NCBI GenBank assembly: GCA_937902865.1
Contig: CALFNJ010000092.1
Location: forward strand, 1 to 11,842
Source: an uncultured Opitutaceae bacterium
GTDB lineage: Bacteria > Verrucomicrobiota > Verrucomicrobiia > Opitutales > Opitutaceae
DNA: 11,842 nucleotides
Direction: 5' to 3'
In this document: positions 6,824-11,842 of the stretch, in pieces
Position numbering within the stretch: the stretch's first letter is position 1
How the letters are laid out: each line of letters opens with the position of its first letter
Notes under the pieces: generated by a model
Databases searched by the model: none
Seen by the model: the letters and a program-made list of their open reading frames with translations, nothing else
Told to the model about the DNA's origin: nothing
Program-made: the position numbers and the translations under genes

Positions 6824-8716
6824 ATGAGTTCTCCGACCCCCTCTCGCCCGCGGCTGGGCGCTCAGGCTCTGCTCGCGATCGGCGCCCTTGGGGTGGTCTT
6901 TGGCGACATTGGGACGAGTCCGCTCTACGCCTTTCGCGAGTGCCTCGCCAACCTGCCGCCCTCCTACGACCGGGCCGAAGGCATCCTCGGCGTGCTTTCG
7001 CTGGTACTCTGGGCGCTCTTCATCGAGGTCAGCATCAAATACCTTGGATTCGTCACCAAGGCCGACAACGCGGGTGAAGGCGGGATCTTTGCGCTGCTCG
7101 CCCTCAGCCATACGGCGAAGACGCCCGATACCCGCAAAGGCGGCTGGTTCACGCTGCTGATCATCTTCGGCGCGGCGCTGCTCTACGGCGACGGCGTCAT
7201 CACGCCGGCCATTTCCGTGCTGGGCGCGACCGAGGGTCTGACGACCTTCAATCCCGATTTCACCCGCTACGTGCCCGCCATCGCCTGCGTCATTCTGGCG
7301 ATCCTGTTCTGGGCCCAGCACAAGGGCACGAAGACCATCGGAAAAATCTTCGGCCCCGTCATGATGATCTGGTTCGCCACCCTCGCCGTCCTCGGCGTGT
7401 GGCACACGCTGCAGCATCCTGGCGTCCTGCAGGCCGTAAATCCCATCCATGGCCTGCGCCTGCTGGCCACCGCGCCGCTGAAGGCCGGGGCCCTGCTCGG
7501 CGCGGTGATCCTCGCCATCACCGGTGCCGAAGCGCTCTACGCCGACATGGGCCATTTCGGCCGCACCGCGATCACGCGCGCCTGGTATCTGGCGGCGTTT
7601 CCTGGTCTGGCCCTCTGCTACTTTGGCCAGGGTGCTTATGCTCTCGCCCATCCGCAGGACGTCACCCATCCGTTCTTCGCCCTCGTGCCGGAAGGCGCCC
7701 CGCGGCTGGCGCTCGTCGGGCTTTCGATGGCGGCCGCCATCGTGGCGAGCCAGGCGCTGATTTCCGGGACCTATTCCCTCACCCGGCAGGCAATCCAGCT
7801 CGGCTATTTCCCGCGGCTGCAGGTGAAATACACCAACCCCGATCTCGCCGGGCAGATCTATCTGCCGCTGGTGAACACGGTGCTCGCCGTGATGACGATC
7901 GCCGTCGTGCTCTACTTCCAGTCCAGCCCGAAGCTCTCGACCGCCTACGGCGTGGCGGTCACGGGCACGATGGTCGTCACGACCATGGCGTTCTATCGCG
8001 TCGTGCGGCATCGCTGGAATTGGTCGCCCTGGCGTGCGCTGCCGCTCTGCACGGCTTTCATCCTCTTCGACTTGGCTTTCTTCATTTCCAACCTGCACAA
8101 GTTCGCTGACGGCGGCTGGCTGCCGCTCGCGATCGCTGTCGGCTTGCTTGCGATCATGCACACTTGGAAACGCGGCCGGGATGAGATCTTTCAGCGCGTT
8201 TACGGACAGAACGTCACCGAGTCGGAGCTGACCGAGATCGCCCGCAGCAAACACGTGACGCGCGTCAACGGCGCCGCGGTCTTCATGGCGGGTTCGCCGA
8301 AGGGAACGCCGATCGACCTGCTACACCCCGTGAAGTACAACCGCTGCCTGCACAAGACTGTGGTGCTGCTCAGCATCCTGACCGAGGAGGTGCCGACCGT
8401 GCCGGAAACCGCGCGGCTGATGATCGGCGAGATCGGCGAAGGCATCTGGCGCGCGATCGGCCGCTACGGCTACATGGAATCACCCGACGTCGGCGTGCTG
8501 ATGGAGAAGATCAACGAGTACGGCGTGCCGCTGAACGCCCAGGCGGCGACCTATTTCTTCAATCGCGAGATGATCATCACCGGCGGCAACGCCAAGATGT
8601 GGGAATGGCAGAAGAACCTGTATTCCTTCCTCAGCCGAAACGCGCGGCCGGCCAAGGACTATTACCAGATCACGCCTTCGCAGATCATCGAGATCGGCCT
8701 GCCGCTGCAGCTTTAG
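6824..8716 (+). CDS. kup: Kup-family potassium uptake transporter
   Basis: This inner-membrane K+ importer probably works as a K+/H+ symporter. From ATG 6824 the product has 630 residues, close to the family norm of about 620. The signature GVVFGDIGTSPLYA (23-36) forms the first membrane segment, followed by ADNAGEGGIFAL (80-91) and YGDGVITPAISVLGATEG (121-138). About twelve hydrophobic segments run to residue 450. A C-terminal cytoplasmic domain follows, containing 'VFMAGSPKGTPIDLLH', 'VVLLSILTEEVPTVP' and a conserved 'YFFNREMIITGG' stretch. The frame is open back to ATG 6737, but the extra 29 residues lack family resemblance, so 6824 (MSSPTPSRPRLG) is preferred; ATG 6776 is an alternative. 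No Shine-Dalgarno motif precedes any of them. The gene is divergent from menB and convergent with menA. Confidence 0.95.
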   Translation: MSSPTPSRPRLGAQALLAIGALGVVFGDIGTSPLYAFRECLANLPPSYDRAEGILGVLSLVLWALFIEVSIKYLGFVTKADNAGEGGIFALLALSHTAKTPDTRKGGWFTLLIIFGAALLYGDGVITPAISVLGATEGLTTFNPDFTRYVPAIACVILAILFWAQHKGTKTIGKIFGPVMMIWFATLAVLGVWHTLQHPGVLQAVNPIHGLRLLATAPLKAGALLGAVILAITGAEALYADMGHFGRTAITRAWYLAAFPGLALCYFGQGAYALAHPQDVTHPFFALVPEGAPRLALVGLSMAAAIVASQALISGTYSLTRQAIQLGYFPRLQVKYTNPDLAGQIYLPLVNTVLAVMTIAVVLYFQSSPKLSTAYGVAVTGTMVVTTMAFYRVVRHRWNWSPWRALPLCTAFILFDLAFFISNLHKFADGGWLPLAIAVGLLAIMHTWKRGRDEIFQRVYGQNVTESELTEIARSKHVTRVNGAAVFMAGSPKGTPIDLLHPVKYNRCLHKTVVLLSILTEEVPTVPETARLMIGEIGEGIWRAIGRYGYMESPDVGVLMEKINEYGVPLNAQAATYFFNREMIITGGNAKMWEWQKNLYSFLSRNARPAKDYYQITPSQIIEIGLPLQL

Positions 8717-8723
8717 CAGAGAC

Positions 8724-8748
8724 AAGCGCTTTCCGCTTTTGCGTTTTC
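8724..8748 (+). terminator. Weak terminator candidate after kup
   Basis: AAGCG (8724-8728) and CGCTT (8734-8738) can pair around a five-base loop. The following bases are T-rich but interrupted (TT-GCG-TTTT). The position, eight bases after the kup stop, is right, but the five-pair stem is short. Confidence 0.3.
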
Positions 8749-8762
8749 TGCGTCTTTTTGCG
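8740..8762. repeat. Short tandem iteration of a TGCGTTTTC-like word
   Basis: TGCG recurs at 8740, 8749 and 8759, each followed by T-rich bases, giving a loose period of nine to ten bases. It resembles short 'TTTGCGTTCTTTTGCGG' words scattered in gaps of some GC-rich genomes. No opposing arm was found in this gap. Confidence 0.4.
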
Positions 8763-8804
8763 GCCAATCCTCCGTGTCGCGCAAGGGTTCCAAGCTCGCC
8801 GAAC

Positions 8805-8858
8805 GGTAGGGCGAGGCGTCCCCGCCGGCCGCGGCTCACCGGGACGGTTCGCCCTACC
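8805..8858. repeat. Inverted repeat, 'GGTAGGGCGA' family, overlapping the menA 3' end
   Basis: The left arm begins GGTAGGGCGAGGCGTCCC (8805-8822). The right arm, read on the minus strand from 8858, begins GGTAGGGCGAACCGTCCC, matching at 16 of 18 positions. The inner parts diverge. The element lies between the convergent genes kup and menA. Its right end overlaps the last codons of menA, so the TAG of GGTAGGG is the menA stop codon (8856-8854). Confidence 0.8.
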
Positions 8859-9747
8859 CTCGGGGCGAGAGCACCAGCCCGATTCCCAGCAGCACCGCGT
8901 AGAGGACGAGCAGGCGGCCCGTATCGCCGAGCAGCGCGATCAGGTCCGCCGGCGCCGTCCGGGTCCGCAGCCGCACGCAATCGCGCCAGCCGAGCGGAAT
9001 CAGGAGCCACGGCAAAAAGACCGCCGCCGAATAGCCGCGCAGGAACAGCACCGGCGACAAGGCCAGAGCCAGCATGAGCGACAGCGCGAACTGCCAGCGC
9101 GCAAAGCGCCGGCCGAAGCGGACGACCAGGGTGCGCTTGCCCGCAACCGAATCCGTCTCCACGTCGCGATAATTGTTCACGACCAGAATATTGGCGGTCA
9201 GCAGGCCGATCGGCACGGCGATCAGCAGCGCATCGGCCTCAATCCGGCCCGCCTGCACGAAGAACGTCGCCCCGACCGCCACGAGCCCGAAAAAGAGAAA
9301 GACAAACACGTCGCCCAGCCCGTGATAGCCGAGCGGCCAGGGTCCGCCCGTGTAGGCGGCGCCACTGAGGATGCTCACGATTCCGACGGCGAGCAGCCAC
9401 GGTCCACCCCAGTGGATCAGCGTCAGCCCGAGCAGGAAGGCCGCGGCGAACACGCCCACCATCGCGCCCTTCATCACCCGCGGCGCCACCAGTCCCGCCG
9501 CGACCGCCCGGCGCGGGCCGACGCGATGCTCGGTATCGGCGCCGTTCACGAAATCAAAATAGTCGTTGGCGAAATTGGTTCCGATCTGGACGAGCAGCGC
9601 GAATCCGAGGCAGATCGCCGCGGCGATCGGATCGAACCGTCCGACATGCCAGGCCAGCGCGGAACCGACCACCACCGGCGCCACGGCGGCAGGCAGCGTG
9701 CGCGGTCGCGACGCGGAAATCCAAATCTGCAATCGGCCCGCGCTCAC
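8854..9747 (-). CDS. menA: 1,4-dihydroxy-2-naphthoate polyprenyltransferase (MenA)
   Basis: This inner-membrane UbiA-superfamily enzyme attaches a polyprenyl chain to dihydroxynaphthoate and releases CO2, giving demethylmenaquinone. The product has 297 residues, typical for MenA. The N-terminal ISASRPRTLPAAVAPV (10-25) is characteristic. The first Asp-rich prenyl-diphosphate/Mg2+ motif is NDYFDFVNGAD (61-71), and the second is NNYRDVETDSVAGKRTLVVR (191-210). About eight to nine hydrophobic segments are spread across the protein. The frame extends far upstream without a stop, but family similarity begins at the GTG at 9747-9745. That GTG overlaps the acylphosphatase TGA as GTGA, a layout typical of translational coupling. 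The C-terminus (LVLSPRG, then TAG) runs into a repeat arm. UbiA-type prenyltransferases of other pathways are possible, but the motifs and menB nearby favour MenA. Confidence 0.93.
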   Translation of the reverse strand: MSAGRLQIWISASRPRTLPAAVAPVVVGSALAWHVGRFDPIAAAICLGFALLVQIGTNFANDYFDFVNGADTEHRVGPRRAVAAGLVAPRVMKGAMVGVFAAAFLLGLTLIHWGGPWLLAVGIVSILSGAAYTGGPWPLGYHGLGDVFVFLFFGLVAVGATFFVQAGRIEADALLIAVPIGLLTANILVVNNYRDVETDSVAGKRTLVVRFGRRFARWQFALSLMLALALSPVLFLRGYSAAVFLPWLLIPLGWRDCVRLRTRTAPADLIALLGDTGRLLVLYAVLLGIGLVLSPRG

Positions 9748-10022
9748 TGCTGGATCGAAAAACCCTGGAATTGCGCCGGGCGCCGGGTCGAGGAGCGCTC
9801 CACCTTGCGCACATGGCCGTGCATCCGCTCTTCGATCGCCGCGATGAACGCGTCCACTTCGGCCTTCTCCCCTTCGGCCTCCAGCTGCACGCGTCCGTCC
9901 GACAGGTTTTTCACGTACCCGGTCACCTCGAACTCCTTCGAAACCTGCAGCGATTGGTAGCGGAAACCGACGCCCTGCACCCGGCCGGTGAAGTGAACGA
10001 TCTCGTGATGTACGTCTGCCAT
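9744..10022 (-). CDS. acyP: Acylphosphatase
   Basis: This small cytoplasmic enzyme hydrolyses acyl phosphates to a carboxylate and phosphate. The 92 residues match the family size. The signature FTGRVQGVGFRYQ (11-23) contains the phosphate-binding loop and catalytic Arg21. GYVKNLSDGRVQLEAEG (35-51) contains the second catalytic residue, Asn39. The ferredoxin-like fold ends with QFQGFSI. ATG 10022 is preferred; a TTG nine bases upstream would add three residues. The stop overlaps the menA start by four bases, so the two genes are very likely co-transcribed and translationally coupled. The link to quinone synthesis is unclear, since no acyl phosphate is a known MenA substrate or product. The gene is divergent from the acidic protein gene at 10151, with 128 bases between them that hold no visible repeat. 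Confidence 0.93.
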   Translation of the reverse strand: MADVHHEIVHFTGRVQGVGFRYQSLQVSKEFEVTGYVKNLSDGRVQLEAEGEKAEVDAFIAAIEERMHGHVRKVERSSTRRPAQFQGFSIQQ

Positions 10023-10150
10023 GCGGATCAAAAATTATTTCGCCGACGCCCCGGTTCAATGCGCAAAACCAACTGCGGCAGACGCCTGCCCTGCTGACCG
10101 GGTTTTGATTTGCATTTCCTCCGCACCCGGACTCAGTGTCCGCCAACCGA

Positions 10151-10846
10151 ATGAACGACTTCGATGCTGACGGTCCCTCGGAAAACGAGTGGGAGGAGCA
10201 GGGAGAGCTGACGTGGAACGAGTTTGATTGGGAGAAGTACCTGCGGGAGCAGGACAATGCGATCTCCCGCTACCAGAATTTCTACGAGAAGTTGCAGGGA
10301 CATCCGGAGCGCATCGATGAAACCGCCCGCCTCATGGGCTGGGAGGAAGGCGACTGGAGCGCCGAGACCGAGAGCGAAATCGAGGCGATGGAGGAATCCG
10401 CCGAAGGCGAGGCCGCGTCGGATTATGAAGGCCTCGAGCCGTACACGCTGCACAAAAACCCCGTCTTCATCGCGACCAAGGCGATCTATCTCGGCCTCGG
10501 ACGCCAGTGGCTCGAAATTGCCGGCGATCCGCTCAAGGTCGCACAGCCGCTCGCCCTCACCTTCCAGACCGCGCTGCATCGCGGCGAGGATCAGGCGTCG
10601 CTCGCCATTCAGGCGCTCGACCTCGGCGACTACGCGATGTCCGTCAGCCTCTTCAAGCGGGCGCTGCGCGAACTCAATACTTCCCTCGCCCTGCTCGACG
10701 CTTCCCAGTCCGGCACTCATCCGGCGGTGACCGCGTTTCGCGAACGCACCTTGCCGAAGCTGTTCGATCTCCGGGAAATCTGGCTGCGCGTCATCAACGA
10801 ATGCCGCGACGAGCTGGCCCGGCATAACATCGACGAAGAAAACTGA
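10151..10846 (+). CDS. Acidic cytoplasmic protein of unknown function
   Basis: I do not recognise a family. From ATG 10151 the product has 231 residues; a GTG at 10136 would add five. It has no signal peptide or membrane segment. Residues 1-95 are strongly acidic and Trp-rich (NEWEEQGELTWNEFDWEKYLREQD, then EEGDWSAETESEIEAMEESAEGEA). Residues 100-231 look helical and less acidic, with 'LGLGRQWLEIAGDPLKVAQPLALTFQTALHRGEDQASLAIQALDLGDYAMSVSLFKRALRELN', which could be a helical bundle. The tail is charged (HNIDEEN). Codon use and GC-rich third positions match the neighbours, and the open frame is long, so it is probably a real gene. It is alone on its strand, divergent from acyP and followed by repeats and a tRNA gene. 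Confidence 0.75.
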   Translation: MNDFDADGPSENEWEEQGELTWNEFDWEKYLREQDNAISRYQNFYEKLQGHPERIDETARLMGWEEGDWSAETESEIEAMEESAEGEAASDYEGLEPYTLHKNPVFIATKAIYLGLGRQWLEIAGDPLKVAQPLALTFQTALHRGEDQASLAIQALDLGDYAMSVSLFKRALRELNTSLALLDASQSGTHPAVTAFRERTLPKLFDLREIWLRVINECRDELARHNIDEEN

Positions 10847-10862
10847 TCGGGCGCTGCCCGGT

Positions 10863-10904
10863 TGATTGATTGCGGAGTTCGGATTGCGGGCTGCGGATTG
10901 GCGG
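10863..10904. repeat. Short iterated ATTGCGGA-like words
   Basis: ATTGCGGA, GGATTGCGGG and GCGGATTGGCGG follow each other within 42 bases, starting 17 bases after the stop of the acidic protein gene. This is an imperfect tandem repeat with a period of about 12-14 bases. It lies in a 273-base gap before tRNA-Ser that otherwise holds only the inverted repeat at 10948-11045 and a hairpin at 11073-11090. Confidence 0.5.
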
Positions 10905-10947
10905 CCGGAGTTCCCGGCACTTCGAGTCTGGATTCAGGACGATCTCC

Positions 10948-11045
10948 GGAATTCACCACAGAGACACGGAGGCACGGAGAAATCCGATCGGAAGAGTCGC
11001 TGAAACAGATCGTCTCTGTGTCCTCTGCCTCCGTGGTGAAATTCC
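10948..11045. repeat. Inverted repeat, second copy of the 'CACAGAGRCACGGAG' family
   Basis: The left arm (10948-10980) reads GGAATTCACCACAGAGACAC and continues GGAGGCACGGAGA. The right arm (11011-11045) carries the reverse-complement words with a one-base shift (TCTCTGTGTCCTCTGCCTCC, then GTGGTGAAATTCC). The outer ends GGAA-TTCACCAC and GTGGTGAA-ATTCC pair well. The 30-base spacer holds nothing recognisable. The family word is shared with 921-1062, but here the pairing extends four bases further out. Confidence 0.8.
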
Positions 11046-11072
11046 AAAAATCGGCGGAAAGGAAAACGTGCT

Positions 11073-11090
11073 TGCGCCGCCACCGGCGCA
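11073..11090 (+). other. Perfect hairpin upstream of tRNA-Ser
   Basis: TGCGCCG-CCAC-CGGCGCA forms a seven-pair perfect stem with a four-base loop, 29 bases before the tRNA. No T-tract follows. It may insulate the tRNA from upstream transcription or may be chance pairing in GC-rich DNA. Confidence 0.4.
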
Positions 11091-11119
11091 GTTGTCTGCT
11101 GAATGTTCTGAAGCTTCCC

Positions 11120-11209
11120 GGAGAGGTGGCTGAGTGGTCTAAAGCAGGACTTTGCTAAAGTCCCGTAGGGGTAACCCTACCGGAGGTTCGAATCCTCTCC
11201 TCTCCGCCA
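11120..11209 (+). tRNA. tRNA-Ser (anticodon GCU), reads AGC/AGU
   Basis: The 90-base gene has a seven-pair acceptor stem (GGAGAGG 11120-11126 with CCTCTCC 11199-11205), discriminator G and encoded CCA (11207-11209). The anticodon stem is GGACT/AGTCC (11147-11151 with 11159-11163) and encloses loop TTGCTAA, giving anticodon GCT at 11154-11156. The long variable arm (GTAGGG-GTAA-CCCTAC) is the class II feature of serine tRNAs. The T-arm is GGAGG-TTCGAAT-CCTCT. All stems pair, so the gene should be functional. Confidence 0.97.
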
Positions 11210-11220
11210 GTTTAAAAACA

Positions 11221-11247
11221 AAACCCGCGCCGGATGGCGCGGGTTTT
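11221..11247. terminator. Bidirectional intrinsic terminator between tRNA-Ser and ahcY
   Basis: AAACCCGCGCC (11221-11231) pairs perfectly with GGCGCGGGTTT (11236-11246) around the loop GGAT. A T-run follows on the plus strand, and the A-rich 11213-11223 gives a T-run on the minus strand. It begins 11 bases after the tRNA and lies just past the ahcY stop, so it can end both transcripts. Confidence 0.9.
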
Positions 11248-11271
11248 GGCTTTTGGAAATAAACCGATCGC

Positions 11272-11842
11272 TCAGTAGCGATAGTGCTCGGGCTTGTACG
11301 GACCGTCGACCGGCACGCCGAGGTACTCGGCCTGCGCCTTGCTGAGCTTGGTCAGCTTGGCGCCGATCTTCTCGAGGTGCAGGCGGGCGACCTCCTCGTC
11401 GAGGTGCTTCGGCAGGCGGTAGACGCCGACCTTGTAGGTGTCCTTGTTCTTCCACAGGTCCAGCTGCGCGAGCGTCTGGTTGGTGAAGCTGTTGGACATC
11501 ACGAACGACGGATGGCCCGTGGCGCAGCCGAGGTTCACGAGACGACCTTCCGCGAGCATGAAGATGCTGTGCCCCTTCGGGAACGTGTACATGTCGTACT
11601 GCGGCTTGATGTTCGTGCGCTTGGCCGAGGACTGGTTGAGGCGGTCGACCTGGATCTCATTGTCGAAGTGGCCGATGTTACAGACGATCGCCTGGTCCTT
11701 CATCTTCTGCATGTGCTCCAGGGTGATGATGTCCTTGTTGCCGGTCGTCGTGACATAGATGTCCGCCGTGCCGAGCGTCGACTCGATCGTGTTGACCTCG
11801 AAGCCTTCCATCGCGGCCTGCAGGGCGTTGATCGGATCGATC
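11272..11842 (-). CDS. ahcY: Adenosylhomocysteinase, C-terminal part (5' end outside window)
   Basis: This cytoplasmic NAD-dependent enzyme splits S-adenosylhomocysteine into adenosine and homocysteine, keeping methylation reactions running. The visible 190 or so residues are the C-terminal part. They begin inside the NAD-binding domain at IDPINALQAAMEGFEV, so the ATG at 11811 is internal. TTTGNKDII, CNIGHFDNEIQV and LVNLGCATGHPSFVMSNSFTNQ follow; their conserved Asn and His residues contact NAD and substrate. The end PYKPEHYRY is the family hallmark, with Lys and Tyr reaching into the neighbouring subunit's cofactor site in known structures. The stop is TGA at 11274-11272. The remaining part of the gene lies beyond the right edge. 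Confidence 0.96.
   Translation of the reverse strand, partial: IDPINALQAAMEGFEVNTIESTLGTADIYVTTTGNKDIITLEHMQKMKDQAIVCNIGHFDNEIQVDRLNQSSAKRTNIKPQYDMYTFPKGHSIFMLAEGRLVNLGCATGHPSFVMSNSFTNQTLAQLDLWKNKDTYKVGVYRLPKHLDEEVARLHLEKIGAKLTKLSKAQAEYLGVPVDGPYKPEHYRY

Noticed and set aside
6749..8254. 501-residue minus-strand open frame opposite kup
   Set aside because: kup is unmistakable on the plus strand, and the antisense product is a His/Arg/Glu-rich string without family features.
8599..9960. 453-residue plus-strand open frame opposite menA and acyP
   Set aside because: It lies antisense to two clear enzymes, and its Arg/Gln/His-rich composition is typical of a shadow frame.
9748..10257. N-terminal extension of the menA frame
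   Set aside because: The frame stays open upstream, but those residues overlap acyP in another frame and lack MenA similarity. GTG 9747 fits the family length.
921..11045. CRISPR array
   Set aside because: The repeats are inverted, dispersed singly and differ between sites; there are no regularly spaced direct repeats and no cas genes.
11120..11209. Integration (att) site at tRNA-Ser
   Set aside because: No repeated tRNA 3' segment and no integrase were seen; the downstream sequence is a terminator and ahcY.

Overview
The window is a GC-rich stretch of bacterial chromosome made of housekeeping genes with a few lineage-specific secreted or acidic proteins between them. Several traits suggest a member of the Verrucomicrobia, probably the Opitutaceae. 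These are a secreted papain-like protease with a small N-terminal beta-rich domain of a type common in Verrucomicrobia and Planctomycetes, classical menaquinone genes (menB, menA), gene starts without Shine-Dalgarno motifs, and intergenic gaps full of short imperfect inverted repeats of the 'CACAGAGGCACGGAG' kind. The assignment rests on pattern recognition, not on a search.

Layout, left to right. The 3' end of a topoisomerase III gene (1-915, +) carries three C-terminal repeat domains. A membrane-anchored Gly/Gln-rich protein of unknown function follows (1108-2187, +). Next come class II fructose-bisphosphate aldolase (2424-3374, +), an exported six-blade Kelch propeller (3401-4399, +) and an exported C1-family cysteine protease (4471-5679, +). 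menB lies on the minus strand (5854-6690) and is divergent from the potassium transporter gene kup (6824-8716, +). kup converges on an acylphosphatase-menA pair (minus strand, 10022-8854) whose reading frames overlap by four bases (GTGA). An acidic protein of unknown function (10151-10846, +), tRNA-Ser(GCU) (11120-11209, +), a strong bidirectional terminator and the 3' end of ahcY (minus strand, running off the right edge) complete the window.

Functional picture. Menaquinone synthesis is represented by two non-adjacent steps: MenB closes the naphthoate ring and MenA prenylates it at the membrane. Aldolase serves glycolysis and gluconeogenesis, Kup serves K+ uptake, and AhcY serves the methyl cycle. 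The Kelch and protease genes are neighbours, both with signal peptides, and may form an exported pair.

The most distinctive structure is in the gaps. Five of them (topB/1108, 2187/fba, protease/menB, kup/menA, 10846/tRNA) hold imperfect inverted repeats or short tandem words of several different families. The two divergent, promoter-bearing gaps (menB/kup and acyP/10151) hold none that I can see. I found no CRISPR array, transposase gene, phage gene or obvious defence system.
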